Notes: generated from the letters alone by a model not told the origin. 64,000 nucleotides of DNA from Streptomyces seoulensis (GCF_022846655.1 NZ_AP025667.1:1773001-1837000), one strand, 5' to 3'; positions 56,042-64,000 are shown, counted from the first letter of the stretch. A program made the numbers and translations.

Positions 56042-56650
56042 ATGGACATAGAGCTTCCCGAACTCCCTTTCCCCTTGCGGACGTACGGCCCCGACGGCCA
56101 CTGGTCCTACGAGAAGGGCGTGCTCACCGGCTGGGCCGGGCCCCGGCAGGATCGGTTCGTCACACCGACCGGGGAGGCGCTGGACCCGGCCTCCGACGCG
56201 CCACGGCTGCTCGGGGCGCCCGAGGGCGACTTCCAGTTGATCGCCCGCGTCACCGTCGGCTTCAACGCCGCCTTCGACGCCGGGGTGCTCTACGCCCACG
56301 TCGGCGACCGGGCCTGGGCCAAGCTCTGCCTGGAGAACTCCCCGGACGTGCCCACGATCTGCACGGTGGTGACCCGGGGCCACTCCGACGACGCCAACTC
56401 CTTCACCGTGCCCGGCAGTTCCGCCTGGCTCCGGCTGAGCCGCACCGGCCGGACCCTGGCCTTCCACGCCTCCCGCGACGGCGAGCGCTGGACCTTCGTC
56501 CGCCTCTTCACCCTCGGCGACGAGAAGGAGACCGGCGCCGCCCTGATCGGCTTCATGACCCAGTCGCCCCTGGGGGAGGGGTGCGTGGTGACGTACGACC
56601 ACCTGGAGTACCGGCCGGTCTGGCCCGCGGACCTGCGCGACGGAAGCTGA
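56042..56650 (+). CDS. DUF1349-family protein
   Basis: 202 residues of the DUF1349 family, a beta-sandwich related to concanavalin-like lectins. Typical segments are RVTVGFNAAFDAGVLYAHVGDRAWAKLCLE and LSRTGRTLAFHASRDGERWTFVRLF, and MTQSPLGEGCVVTYDHLEYRP at the C-terminus. No catalytic residues are known for the family. It follows the dehydrogenase gene by 26 bases with no terminator, so the two are probably co-transcribed. Confidence 0.9.
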   Translation: MDIELPELPFPLRTYGPDGHWSYEKGVLTGWAGPRQDRFVTPTGEALDPASDAPRLLGAPEGDFQLIARVTVGFNAAFDAGVLYAHVGDRAWAKLCLENSPDVPTICTVVTRGHSDDANSFTVPGSSAWLRLSRTGRTLAFHASRDGERWTFVRLFTLGDEKETGAALIGFMTQSPLGEGCVVTYDHLEYRPVWPADLRDGS

Positions 56651-56673
56651 GGGTCCGGGAATGCGCCGGGCTC

Positions 56674-56733
56674 TTTGAATGTTCACATAGTTTGGATGTT
56701 CCCGTTTCGGGGCGGAGCACGGCTTCGCCCCGG
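56674..56733 (+). promoter_or_regulatory. Direct repeats and hairpin upstream of the DsbA-like gene
   Basis: TTTGAATGTTC (56674-56684) is repeated as TTTGGATGTTC (56691-56701), with 17-base spacing and ten of eleven bases the same, in an A+T-rich patch unusual for this genome. CGGGGCG/CGCCCCG (within 56706-56733) forms a hairpin in the likely leader. CATAGT at 56686-56691 may be a -10 box. Confidence 0.45.
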
Positions 56734-56754
56734 TCAGAGTCGGAGAGAGTGGAA

Positions 56755-57474
56755 ATGCGCGTCGAGGTTTGGTCCGACATCGCCTGCCCGTGGTGCTATG
56801 TCGGAAAGGCCCGTTTCGAGAAGGCGCTCGCCGCCTTTCCGCACCGGGACGAGGTCGAGGTCGTGCACCGGTCCTTCGAGCTGGACCCCGGGCGGGACAA
56901 GGGCGACGTCCAGCCGGTGGTCACCATGCTGACCCGGAAGTACGGCATGAGCGCGGCCCAGGCCGAGGCCGGCGAGGACAACCTCGGGGCCCAGGCCGCC
57001 GCCGAGGGGCTGGACTACCGCACCCGCGGCCGCGACCACGGCAGCACCTTCGACATGCACCGCCTGCTGCACTTCGCCAAGGAGCACGGCAGGCAGGACG
57101 CGCTGCTGGACCGGCTGTACCGGGCCAACTTCGCCGACGAGCGCTCCGTGTTCACCTCGGGCGACGAGCACCTGGTGGAGCTGGCCGCCGACGCGGGCCT
57201 GGACGCCGACGCCGCCCGCGCGGTCCTCGCCGACCCCGCCGCGTACGCCGACGAGGTCCGCGCCGACGAGCAGGAGGCCGCCCAGCTCGGTGCGAACGGC
57301 GTCCCCTTCTTCGTCCTCGACCGCACCTACGGCGTCTCCGGCGCCCAGCCCGCCGAGGTCTTCACCCAGGCCCTCGCCCAGGCGTGGGGCGACCGCTCCC
57401 CGCTGAAGACGCTCGCCCAGGACGACGCCGGGACCTGCGGCCCGGACGGCTGCGCGGTGCCCACGCAGGGCTGA
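56755..57474 (+). CDS. DsbA-family thioredoxin-like oxidoreductase (FrnE-like)
   Basis: 239 residues. Active-site CPWC is in DIACPWCYVGK (near 8-18) and a cis-Pro loop in GANGVPFFVLD (near 178-188). The long helical insertion between them is typical of FrnE/DsbA proteins. There is no signal peptide, so it is cytoplasmic. Two extra cysteines occur near the C-terminus (CGPDGC). FrnE-like proteins act in stress or in polyketide pathways; nothing here says which. Confidence 0.9.
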   Translation: MRVEVWSDIACPWCYVGKARFEKALAAFPHRDEVEVVHRSFELDPGRDKGDVQPVVTMLTRKYGMSAAQAEAGEDNLGAQAAAEGLDYRTRGRDHGSTFDMHRLLHFAKEHGRQDALLDRLYRANFADERSVFTSGDEHLVELAADAGLDADAARAVLADPAAYADEVRADEQEAAQLGANGVPFFVLDRTYGVSGAQPAEVFTQALAQAWGDRSPLKTLAQDDAGTCGPDGCAVPTQG

Positions 57475-57550
57475 CGCATAAGGGTTGCTTGGAGACACCC
57501 TGTAGAGATGCGTGATGGACGAGGGCATCCCGGCGCCGCACAGTGGAGTC

Positions 57551-58612
57551 ATGGAGACCACGGAGACGTTCGAGAGCCTCGTCCGAGCCGAGTTCGCCCC
57601 GGTCGGCACGTACCTCAACACCGCCAGCAGCGGCCTGCTGCCCGCCCGCGTCGTCACCGCCTTGCAGGACGCGGCCCTGCTGCGGGCGCAGGGGCGGCCG
57701 CTGACCGCGCTCTGGGACGACGTGGAGGTGTGCCGGGCCGCCTACGCCCGGCTCGCCGGCGTCCCCGTCGAGCGGGTCGGGCTGGGGGCCTCGGTCGCCG
57801 CCCACGGCGCGGTGATCGCCGCCTCGCTGCCGCCCGGCGCCGAAGTCCTCACCGCCGAGGACGACTTCGCCTCCGTGCCCAACCCGTTCCACGTCCGGGG
57901 CGACCTCAAGGTGCGCGCGGTCCCGGTGGAGCGCATCGCGGAATCCGTCCGCCCCGGCACCGCGCTCGTCGCCGTCAGTGCCGCGCAGTCCGCCGACGGC
58001 AAGGTCGCCGACCTGCCCGCGCTGCGCGAGGCCGCCGCCACCCACGGCGCGCGTACGTACGTGGACTTCTCCCAGGCGGCCGGGTGGCTGCCGATGGAGG
58101 CGGGGGAGTGGGACTTCACCGCGTCGGTGTCCTACAAGTGGCTGCTCGGCCCGCACGGCGTCGCCTTCCTCGTCGTCCCCGAGGACTTCGGCGGCCTCAC
58201 CCCGCTGCTCGCGAGCTGGGTCGCGGGCGAGCGGCCATGGGAGAGCTGTTACGGGCCCGTCACCGAACTCGCCCACTCCGCCCGGCGGTTCGACGTCAGT
58301 CCCGCCCTGTTCTGCTACCCCGCGCTGCGCCGCTCCCTGGAGCTGATCGAGGAGCTGGGCGTGCCCGCGATCCACGCCCACGACACCGCCCTGGCCGACC
58401 GCTACCGGGCCGGGCTCGCCGCGCTGGGCCACGAGGCGCTGCCCGCGCCGGGCTCCGCGATCGTCTCGGTGCCGGGCCTCGGCTCCCGCCAGCCGGACCT
58501 CAGCCGCGCCGGCATCGAGGTGTCCGACCGCGCGGGCAACCTGCGCGCGTCCTTCCACCTCTACAACACCGACGCGGACGTGGACCGCCTGCTGGACGCG
58601 CTCTCCGGCTGA
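57551..58612 (+). CDS. Class V aminotransferase / cysteine-desulfurase-fold PLP enzyme
   Basis: About 353 residues from ATG 57551; a GTG at 57512 or ATG 57515 would add a dozen residues, and TAGAGA at 57502-57507 could serve the latter as a leaderless promoter. Fold type I PLP enzyme: PLP lysine in SVSYKWLLGPHG (near 193), Asp in YVDFSQAAGW (near 172), NTASSGLLPAR near the start. No catalytic Cys on a desulfurase loop is visible, so it is more likely an aminotransferase or lyase. Substrate unknown. It converges with the ectoine operon. Confidence 0.8.
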   Translation: METTETFESLVRAEFAPVGTYLNTASSGLLPARVVTALQDAALLRAQGRPLTALWDDVEVCRAAYARLAGVPVERVGLGASVAAHGAVIAASLPPGAEVLTAEDDFASVPNPFHVRGDLKVRAVPVERIAESVRPGTALVAVSAAQSADGKVADLPALREAAATHGARTYVDFSQAAGWLPMEAGEWDFTASVSYKWLLGPHGVAFLVVPEDFGGLTPLLASWVAGERPWESCYGPVTELAHSARRFDVSPALFCYPALRRSLELIEELGVPAIHAHDTALADRYRAGLAALGHEALPAPGSAIVSVPGLGSRQPDLSRAGIEVSDRAGNLRASFHLYNTDADVDRLLDALSG

Positions 58613-58623
58613 GCGCGGACATG

Positions 58624-58669
58624 ACCGGGCCGATGCCTCCCGTCCCACACGAAGAGGCACCGGCCCGGT
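58624..58669. terminator. Bidirectional terminator between PLP enzyme and ectD
   Basis: ACCGGGCCG (58624-58632) with CGGCCCGGT (58661-58669) and GCCTC (58635-58639) with GAGGC (58654-58658), separated by a small internal loop; 14-base terminal loop. Confidence 0.88.
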
Positions 58670-58688
58670 GATCGGGGTCGGGCGCGGG

Positions 58689-59582
58689 CTACCGCACCGG
58701 GGTGAAGTCCCGCGCCCCGATGAACTCCGGCCTGCGTACCGGCGCCGCGAACGGCTCCACCGCCGTGTTCTCCACGCTGTTGAACACGATGAAGACGTTG
58801 CTGCGCGGGAACGGCGTGATGTTGTCGCCGGAGCCGTGCATGCAGTTGCAGTCGAACCAGGTGGCCGAGCCCGCCGCGCCGGTGAACAGGCGGATGCCGT
58901 GCTCGGCGGCCAGGTCGGTCAGCGCCTCGTCGGACGGGGTGCCCGCGTCCTGCATCTGGAGCGACTTCTTGTAGTTGTCCTCGGGCGTGGCGCCCGCACA
59001 GCCCAGGTACGTCTTGTGCGACCCCGGCATGATCATCAGGCCGCCGTTGGTGTCGTGGTTCTCGGTCAGCGCGATCGAGACGGACACCGTGCGCATGTTG
59101 GGCAGGCCGTCCTCGGCGTGCCAGGTCTCGAAGTCCGAGTGCCAGTAGAAGCCGCTCGCGCCGAAACCGGGCTTGACGTTGATCCGCGACTGGTGGACGT
59201 ACACGTCCGAGCCGAGGATCTGCCGGGCGCGGCCGACCACCCGCTCGTCGCGCACCAGGTTGGCGAAGATCTCGCTGATCCGGTGCACCTCGAAGACGGA
59301 GCGGATCTCCTGGGACTTCGGCTCCACGATCGAGCGCTCGTCGGCGCGGATCGCCGGGTCGCCGATCAGCCGGTCCAGCTCCCGCCGGTACACCTGGACC
59401 TCGGAGGGGGTGATGAGCTGGTCGACGGTGAGGAAGCCGTCGCGCGCGAATCCCTCCAGATGGGCCGCGGGAATGGGGCCCGGTGTGTCGGGGGAACCCC
59501 ACAGGACCGGGTCCTTACGCGGTACGCGGACCTCGGTGGCGCCCCGGCTCGGGTACAGGTCGGTGCTGGTGAGGGTGGTCAT
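58689..59582 (-). CDS. ectD: Ectoine 5-hydroxylase
   Basis: Iron/2-oxoglutarate dioxygenase that converts ectoine to 5-hydroxyectoine. 297 residues. Iron ligands H148-x-D150 and H249 are present in FYWHSDFETWHAEDG and MHGSGDNITPF. It is the fourth gene of ectABCD and starts seven bases after ectC, so the strain should make hydroxyectoine as well as ectoine. Confidence 0.97.
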   Translation of the reverse strand: MTTLTSTDLYPSRGATEVRVPRKDPVLWGSPDTPGPIPAAHLEGFARDGFLTVDQLITPSEVQVYRRELDRLIGDPAIRADERSIVEPKSQEIRSVFEVHRISEIFANLVRDERVVGRARQILGSDVYVHQSRINVKPGFGASGFYWHSDFETWHAEDGLPNMRTVSVSIALTENHDTNGGLMIMPGSHKTYLGCAGATPEDNYKKSLQMQDAGTPSDEALTDLAAEHGIRLFTGAAGSATWFDCNCMHGSGDNITPFPRSNVFIVFNSVENTAVEPFAAPVRRPEFIGARDFTPVR

Positions 59583-59589
59583 GGGTCTC

Positions 59590-59994
59590 TCACACCTCCT
59601 CGGGCTCGGTGAGCAGCGGGTAGACGCCGTTCTCGTCGTGGTCCTCCCGCCCGGTCACGGGCGGGTTGAACACGCAGATGCAGCGGAAGTCCTCCTTCAC
59701 CCGCAGCGTGTGCCGCTCGTGCCCGTTGAGCAGGTACATGGTGCCGGGCGTGATGGTGTACACCTGCCCGTCCTCGTGGTCGGTCAGCTCGGCCTCGCCC
59801 TCGGTGCAGACGACGGCCTCGATGTGGTTGGCGTACCACATCGACGTCTCGGTCCCGGCGTACAGGACCGTCTCGTGCACGGAGAAGCCGACCCGCTCCT
59901 TGGCGAGCACGATGCGCTTGCTCTCCCAGGTACCCGATTTGGCCTTCACATGCCGGTCGGTGCCCTCGATGTCCTTGAACGAACGGACGATCAC
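59590..59994 (-). CDS. ectC: Ectoine synthase
   Basis: Cyclises N-gamma-acetyl-diaminobutyrate to ectoine; a small cupin of 134 residues. Typical segments are [40 protein letters not shown] and [26 protein letters not shown], which hold the cupin metal-binding residues. Between ectB (18 bases) and ectD. Confidence 0.97.
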   Translation of the reverse strand: MIVRSFKDIEGTDRHVKAKSGTWESKRIVLAKERVGFSVHETVLYAGTETSMWYANHIEAVVCTEGEAELTDHEDGQVYTITPGTMYLLNGHERHTLRVKEDFRCICVFNPPVTGREDHDENGVYPLLTEPEEV

Positions 59995-60012
59995 GGTGTC
60001 TCCTCCTTCTTG

Positions 60013-61284
60013 CTAGGCGGTCTCCCGGACGGCGCGGGCGAGGATGCTCAGGCCCTCGTCCAGCTCCTCCGGGGTGATGGTCAGGGCGGGCAGCAGCTTG
60101 ACGACCTCGCCCTGAGGTCCCGAGGTCTCGATGAGCAGCCCCAGCTCGAAGGCGCGCCTGGCGACGCGCGAGGCACGGTCGGCGTGGTGGAACTCCATGC
60201 CCCACACCAGCCCGCGTCCGCGGTACTCCTTCACGTCGGCGAGGTTCTCCTCGGTGATGGAGATCAGCTCACGCTCGATCTGCTCGCCCCGCGTGCGGGT
60301 CTGCTTCTCCATCGCGGCGCCGTCGGCCCAGTACGTCTCCAGCGCCGCGGTGGCGGTCACGAAGGCCGGGTTGTTGCCGCGGAAGGTGCCGTTGTGCTCG
60401 CCCGGCTCCCAGATGTCCAGCTCCGGCTTGAACAGGCACAGCGACATGGGCAGGCCGTAGCCGGAGATCGACTTGGAGACCGTGACGATGTCGGGGGTGA
60501 TCCCGGCTTCCTCGAACGAGAAGAACGCGCCGGTGCGGCCGCAGCCCATCTGGATGTCGTCGACGATCAGCAGCATGTCCTGCCGCTCGCACAGCTCCTT
60601 CAGCGCGCGCAGCCACTCGGGCCGGGCGACGTTGATGCCGCCCTCGCCCTGCACGGTCTCCACGATCACCGCGGCGGGCTTGTTCAGGCCCGATCCCTGG
60701 TCCTCCAGCAGCCGCTCGAACCACAGGAAGTCCGGCACGGTGCCTTCGAAGTAGTTGTCGAAGGGCATCGGGGTGCCGTGCACCAGCGGGACACCGGCGC
60801 CGGCGCGCTTGAAGGCGTTGCCGGTGACGGCGAGCGAGCCCAGCGACATGCCGTGGAAGGCGTTCGTGAACGACACGATCGCCTCGCGGCCCTTCACCTT
60901 GCGGGCCAGCTTCAGCGCGGACTCCACCGCGTTGGTGCCCGTCGGGCCGGGGAACATGACCTTGTACGGCAGGTCACGCGGCCGGAGCACCAGGTCCTGG
61001 AAGGTCTGCAGGAAGGTGCGCTTGGCCGTGGTCGACATGTCCAGCCCGTGGGTCACCCCGTCGCGGGACAGATAGTCGATCAACGCCCGTTTCAGTACGG
61101 GGTTGTTGTGGCCGTAGTTGAGTGAGCCGGCCCCGGCGAAGAAGTCGAGGTAGGCGTGGCCGTCCTCGTCGTACATCCGGCTGCCCCGCGCCTGGTCGAA
61201 CACGACGGGCCAGCCGCGGCAGTAGCTGCGGACCTCGGACTCCACGGTCTCGAAGACGCTCAGGTCGGGCTGGGTGATGGTCAC
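60013..61284 (-). CDS. ectB: Diaminobutyrate-2-oxoglutarate transaminase
   Basis: Makes diaminobutyrate from aspartate semialdehyde and glutamate, the first step of ectoine synthesis. 423 residues from GTG 61284 (GAGGAG upstream), the usual length. PLP lysine K271 is in TVSKSISGYGLPM, Asp in VDDIQMGCGRTG (near 242). In bacterial ectABC order it follows ectA by 23 bases. Confidence 0.97.
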   Translation of the reverse strand: MTITQPDLSVFETVESEVRSYCRGWPVVFDQARGSRMYDEDGHAYLDFFAGAGSLNYGHNNPVLKRALIDYLSRDGVTHGLDMSTTAKRTFLQTFQDLVLRPRDLPYKVMFPGPTGTNAVESALKLARKVKGREAIVSFTNAFHGMSLGSLAVTGNAFKRAGAGVPLVHGTPMPFDNYFEGTVPDFLWFERLLEDQGSGLNKPAAVIVETVQGEGGINVARPEWLRALKELCERQDMLLIVDDIQMGCGRTGAFFSFEEAGITPDIVTVSKSISGYGLPMSLCLFKPELDIWEPGEHNGTFRGNNPAFVTATAALETYWADGAAMEKQTRTRGEQIERELISITEENLADVKEYRGRGLVWGMEFHHADRASRVARRAFELGLLIETSGPQGEVVKLLPALTITPEELDEGLSILARAVRETA

Positions 61285-61307
61285 GGTGATTCGCTCCTCG
61301 GGGGACG

Positions 61308-61826
61308 TCAGTGCGCCGGGACGTGGGTCAGCGGGCCTATGCGGTACAGCACTTCGGGGTCGTGCGGGCCGTCCGGGAACAGCTCCTCGCCGAACAGCAC
61401 CTCGCGGGTCAGCCGCGCCCCGTGGCGCTCGGCGAACGAGGTGAAGAGCCGCTCGGAGGCGGTGTTGCCGGGGGTGATGGTGGTCTCCACATCCGTGATC
61501 CCCTGCTCGGCGGACAGACGCGCGGTCAGCCCGTCCAGCAGCGCGGCGGCGACGCCCCGGCCGCGCTGGGAGCCGTCCACGGCCACCTGCCAGACGAGCA
61601 GGGTGTGCGGACGGTCCGGGCGGACGTAGCCGGTGACGAACCCGACGGGCTCGCCCTCCGCGCCGCGTGCCACCGCCGAGGTGCCGGCGAAGTCCCGGCA
61701 CCACAGCAGATAGCTGTACGAGGAGTTCAGGTCGAGCGTTTTCGAGTCCTTGGCGAGACGCCAGAGTGCGGCGCCGTCGGTCACCGCGGGTCTGTCGATG
61801 AGCAGGTCTGCGGGTGCGGCAGTCAT
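61308..61826 (-). CDS. ectA: Diaminobutyrate acetyltransferase
   Basis: GNAT acetyltransferase that acetylates diaminobutyrate, second step of the ectoine pathway. 172 residues with the acetyl-CoA motif QRGRGVAAALLDGL (near 87-100) and VWQVAVDGS just before. First gene of the operon; the A+T-rich region upstream carries the promoter and a tandem repeat. Confidence 0.97.
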   Translation of the reverse strand: MTAAPADLLIDRPAVTDGAALWRLAKDSKTLDLNSSYSYLLWCRDFAGTSAVARGAEGEPVGFVTGYVRPDRPHTLLVWQVAVDGSQRGRGVAAALLDGLTARLSAEQGITDVETTITPGNTASERLFTSFAERHGARLTREVLFGEELFPDGPHDPEVLYRIGPLTHVPAH

Positions 61827-62101
61827 GCGGCCTGAATTTAGCGAGGTGAATAGCGAATTGCACGGGGGCGATCATGGACGGACCGGAGTCGCCGGGTGTT
61901 ATGTCGTGTTCGACCTACATCAAACACGGACAAATGGTTTCGTGTGTGGAGTGTGTCACAGGACGGAAACCTGTCGGAAACCTAAGTTGTTTAGCTCTGC
62001 AAAAACAGGGCAGAAGAAAAAGGCCGAGCCAGATCGACTGAATTCACGGGGAATTTGGAGCACATGCATAAGCGGCCGGAAGGGCGGCTGGAAAAGAAAA
62101 A
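61827..62101 (-). promoter_or_regulatory. A+T-rich leader of the ectABCD operon
   Basis: The gap between ectA and the next gene (61827-62143) has an A+T-rich patch at about 61905-62070, very unusual in this window. On the minus strand it holds an 11-bp tandem repeat, AGGTTTCCGAC then AGGTTTCCGTC (61983-61962), and a TAGGTT-type -10 overlapping its start. I cannot fix the transcription start. The pattern is that of an inducible, multi-input promoter. Confidence 0.6.
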
Positions 62102-62125
62102 GGCCCGCGCGAATTCGCGCGGGCC
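62102..62125 (-). terminator. Perfect palindromic terminator with T-tract
   Basis: A 24-bp perfect palindrome (12 bp arms, centre AATT) is followed on the minus strand by TTTTTCTTTTCC. This is a canonical intrinsic terminator for the aminotransferase gene, unusual in Streptomyces for its T-tract. Confidence 0.93.
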
Positions 62126-62143
62126 GCACTCAGGTGGCGGGCG

Positions 62144-63244
62144 TCAGCGCGCCACCTCGTCCACCGCCCGCAGGGCCGCCTCCGGGTCCACCGTCAGCCC
62201 CTGCCGGGCCATCGCCTCGCCCAGCGCCACGAGCGAGCGGCGCACCACCTGCGGCGTGGCGTCGGGGCCGTAGTGGTTCACCCGCACCATCTCCTTGGCC
62301 AGCGCCCCGCCGCCCGCGGCCAGCGGCAGCGCCGGGTCGCTCTCCAGTGCCCGCGCCACCAGCTCCGAGGCCACCGTGCCCGGCGGCACCCGCAGCGTCG
62401 TGGCCACCGGCGCCGCGTCCCGCTCCTCGCGCACGTACGGCTCCAGGCCGCCGCCCAGGGCGAGCGCCCCGGCCCGCGTCGCCCGCGCCGCGTCGCGGTG
62501 CCGGGCCATCACCGTGTCCAGGCCGTCCGCCTCGATCCGCTCCACGCACGCGTCCAGCGCCAGCATCTCCAACTGGGCCGGGGCGTGCGGCAGCGCCTTG
62601 CGGCCGCCGTCGATCCAGCGCTCCTTCCAGTCCAGCAGGGAGAGGTAGGAACGGCGCGGCGCGTCCGGGTTGGCGGCCATCCGCTGCCACGCCCGCTCGC
62701 TCACCGAGATCGCGGACACCCCGGCAGGCCCGCCCATGGCCTTCTGGGCGCCGATCACGCACAGGTCCACACCCCACGCGTCCGGCAGCACCGGCTCCGC
62801 GCCGACCGAGGCGACCGCGTCCAGGTAGAAGAGGGCGCCCTGCTCCCGCACCGCCTCGCCGATCTCCGCGACCGAGTTGGTGTTGCCGGTGGCCGCCTCC
62901 GCGTGCACCAGGGAGACGAAGTCGATCTCCGGGTGCTCGGCGAACGCCGCCCGGACCTGGTCCGCGGTGACCGCCGAGTCGAACGGCACCGCGAGGTCGT
63001 GCACGGTCGCGCCGGAGTCCCGCAGCCAGTCGCCGAAGGTCTGGCCGTAGGGGCCCGTGATCACGTTGAGCGCGACCGTGCCCGGACCGGCGGCCGCGCG
63101 GATCGCGCCCTCCAGAGGCAGCAGCGCCTCGCCCTGGGTGATCAGCACGTCCTGCCGGGTGTCCAGCAGCCGGGCCACCCGGTCCTCGATCGCGGCGAAC
63201 CGCGCGGCGCTCAGCGGGGGCAGGTCGAGGAGGGGGTGGGTCAC
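62144..63244 (-). CDS. Alanine-glyoxylate/serine-pyruvate type aminotransferase (class V)
   Basis: 366 residues from GTG 63244 (AAGAAGG upstream). Fold type I PLP enzyme with PLP lysine in IGAQKAMGGPAG (near 192), VHAEAATGNTNSV (near 113) and FYLDAVASVGAEP (near 139). The family covers alanine-glyoxylate, serine-glyoxylate and ureidoglycine-glyoxylate aminotransferases (PucG); no residue here decides. It stands upstream of the ectoine operon but ends in its own strong terminator, so it is not part of it. Confidence 0.85.
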   Translation of the reverse strand: MTHPLLDLPPLSAARFAAIEDRVARLLDTRQDVLITQGEALLPLEGAIRAAAGPGTVALNVITGPYGQTFGDWLRDSGATVHDLAVPFDSAVTADQVRAAFAEHPEIDFVSLVHAEAATGNTNSVAEIGEAVREQGALFYLDAVASVGAEPVLPDAWGVDLCVIGAQKAMGGPAGVSAISVSERAWQRMAANPDAPRRSYLSLLDWKERWIDGGRKALPHAPAQLEMLALDACVERIEADGLDTVMARHRDAARATRAGALALGGGLEPYVREERDAAPVATTLRVPPGTVASELVARALESDPALPLAAGGGALAKEMVRVNHYGPDATPQVVRRSLVALGEAMARQGLTVDPEAALRAVDEVAR

Positions 63245-63378
63245 GGCAGGTGCCTTCTTCGCTCACGAGGTCCACGAGGCCGGCCGGGAGCCGACGGTGA
63301 CGAGGGTAACTGTCGGCCTCCGTGCCGTTCTGACCGGCGACATCTTAGGCTGGGCGGCCGCGAACCCATCAGTTTGAT

Positions 63379-63406
63379 TTGAGAGGCCCAAACCTCTCCT
63401 TATAAT
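63379..63406 (+). promoter_or_regulatory. Promoter with internal dyad for the amino-acid binding protein
   Basis: TTGAGA (63379-63384) and a perfect TATAAT (63401-63406) are 16 bases apart. GAGAGG (63381-63386) and CCTCTC (63393-63398) form a dyad inside the spacer, a likely repressor site. A start near 63413 gives a leader of about 30 bases. Confidence 0.75.
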
Positions 63407-63443
63407 CGGAACCCACAGTTCCCCCGATCGGGAGATTCCCCCC

Positions 63444-64000
63444 ATGAAGACGCTCCTTCAGCGCCGGCCCCGTGTGCTGGCAGCCATCACCGCGGCGGCC
63501 GCGATCGCGCTCGTCGCCGGCTGCTCCTCCGGCGGCGGGGGCGGGAAGACCACCGTCAAGGGGGTCCACCTCGCCAACGGCGGAGCGCTGACCGTCTGCA
63601 CCCACCTGCCCTACCCGCCGTTCCAGTCGGTCGTCGACGGCAAGGTGCAGGGCTTCGACGTCTCCCTGATCGACCTGGTCGCCAAGGACCTGGGCGTGAA
63701 GCAGAAGATCGTGGACACGCCGTTCGAGAACTTCAAGACCGGCGCCTTCCTCAACTCCGGCCAGTGCGACCTGGCCGCGGCGGGCATGACGATCACCGAC
63801 GAGCGCAAGAAGAACGTCGACTTCTCCGACCCGTACTTCGAGGCCACCCAGGCCGTCCTGGTGAACAAGAAGAGCGGCATCAAGTCGCTCGCGGACCTCA
63901 AGGGCAAGAAGCTCGGCGCCCAGGCCCAGACCACCGGTGAGGACCTGGCCAAGAGCAAGGGCCTGGACCCGGTCTCCTTCCACTCCTCCGACGCGGTCCT
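63444..64000 (+). CDS. Polar amino-acid ABC transporter binding lipoprotein (3' end missing)
   Basis: At least 185 residues, cut by the window edge. Lipoprotein signal with AGC at C27 (lipobox LVAGC). The body is a periplasmic amino-acid binding fold of the glutamate/glutamine type: TVCTHLPYPPF, VQGFDVSLIDLVAKDLG, CDLAAAGMTITDERKKNVDFSDPYF. The permease and ATPase should follow to the right. GGGAG precedes the ATG by nine bases. Confidence 0.9.
   Translation, partial: MKTLLQRRPRVLAAITAAAAIALVAGCSSGGGGGKTTVKGVHLANGGALTVCTHLPYPPFQSVVDGKVQGFDVSLIDLVAKDLGVKQKIVDTPFENFKTGAFLNSGQCDLAAAGMTITDERKKNVDFSDPYFEATQAVLVNKKSGIKSLADLKGKKLGAQAQTTGEDLAKSKGLDPVSFHSSDAV

Noticed and set aside
57551-58612. Second cysteine desulfurase
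   Set aside because: The PLP lysine is present but no catalytic cysteine loop like that of SufS is visible.
62144-63244. Aminotransferase as a fifth gene of the ectoine operon
   Set aside because: It is on the same strand and upstream of ectA, but its own perfect terminator with T-tract and a separate promoter region lie between them.

Overview
The window is chromosomal DNA of a Streptomyces or very close relative. The sequence is extremely G+C rich and uses GTG and TTG starts, -10 boxes of the TAGRRT type and long GC hairpin terminators. Its gene order (gap-pgk-tpiA-secG, tkt-tal-zwf-opcA-pgl, ctaB/ctaA, suf operon, dapD, dapA, ectABCD) is the order I know from the core of Streptomyces chromosomes. 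I saw no rRNA, tRNA, CRISPR array, insertion sequence or phage gene, and no in-frame TTA codon on a read-through by eye. The left end cuts a gap gene and the right end cuts an amino-acid binding lipoprotein gene.

Layout. 1-7 kb: lower glycolysis (GAPDH, PGK, TPI), SecG, an RbpA-type RNA polymerase binding protein, an MFS exporter and Pgi. 7-12 kb: a 1609-residue helicase-nuclease with the domain order DUF4011, SF1 helicase, Vsr-like nuclease, DUF3320, which resembles the antiphage candidate Hhe and sits between pgi and pgl. 12-18.7 kb: a leftward pentose phosphate operon tkt-tal-zwf-opcA-pgl. 19-26 kb: heme O synthase (ctaB), two small unknown or enzyme genes, heme A synthase (ctaA), an ABC exporter and an AAC(3)-type acetyltransferase. 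26-33 kb: sufR-B-D-Rieske-C-S-U-T, the Fe-S cluster assembly operon, with a SufR operator on its promoter and a strong iron box upstream. 33-42 kb: dapD, a secreted peptide, a TetR regulator, a Tat-exported PhoX-like phosphatase behind a PHO-box-like repeat, a secreted nuclease, dapA and a double TerD protein. 42-47.5 kb: a DeoR-controlled polyol/sugar ABC importer with its dehydrogenase but no ATPase. 47.7-58.6 kb: a uronate-dehydrogenase-like enzyme, proteins of unknown function, a secreted HAD phosphatase, a class B PBP, an IclR regulator divergent from an alpha-ketoglutarate semialdehyde dehydrogenase, a DsbA-like protein and a PLP enzyme. 58.7-62 kb: the ectoine/hydroxyectoine operon ectABCD. 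62-64 kb: a PLP aminotransferase and an amino-acid ABC binding protein.

How the parts work together. Glycolysis and the pentose phosphate pathway supply NADPH, erythrose-4-P and triose-P. The suf operon makes Fe-S clusters and appears to read both cluster status (SufR) and free iron (DmdR/IdeR-type box). The phosphate-linked hydrolases at 35-40 kb look like scavenging functions, the polyol importer and sugar-acid enzymes are carbon uptake, and ectABCD provides osmoprotection. The most useful new readings are the iron box and SufR operator upstream of suf, the PHO-like repeat upstream of the PhoX-like gene, the Hhe-like helicase with a ribosome binding site that may be sequestered, the phased operator-like repeats upstream of deoR, and an 11-bp tandem repeat in the A+T-rich leader of ectA.
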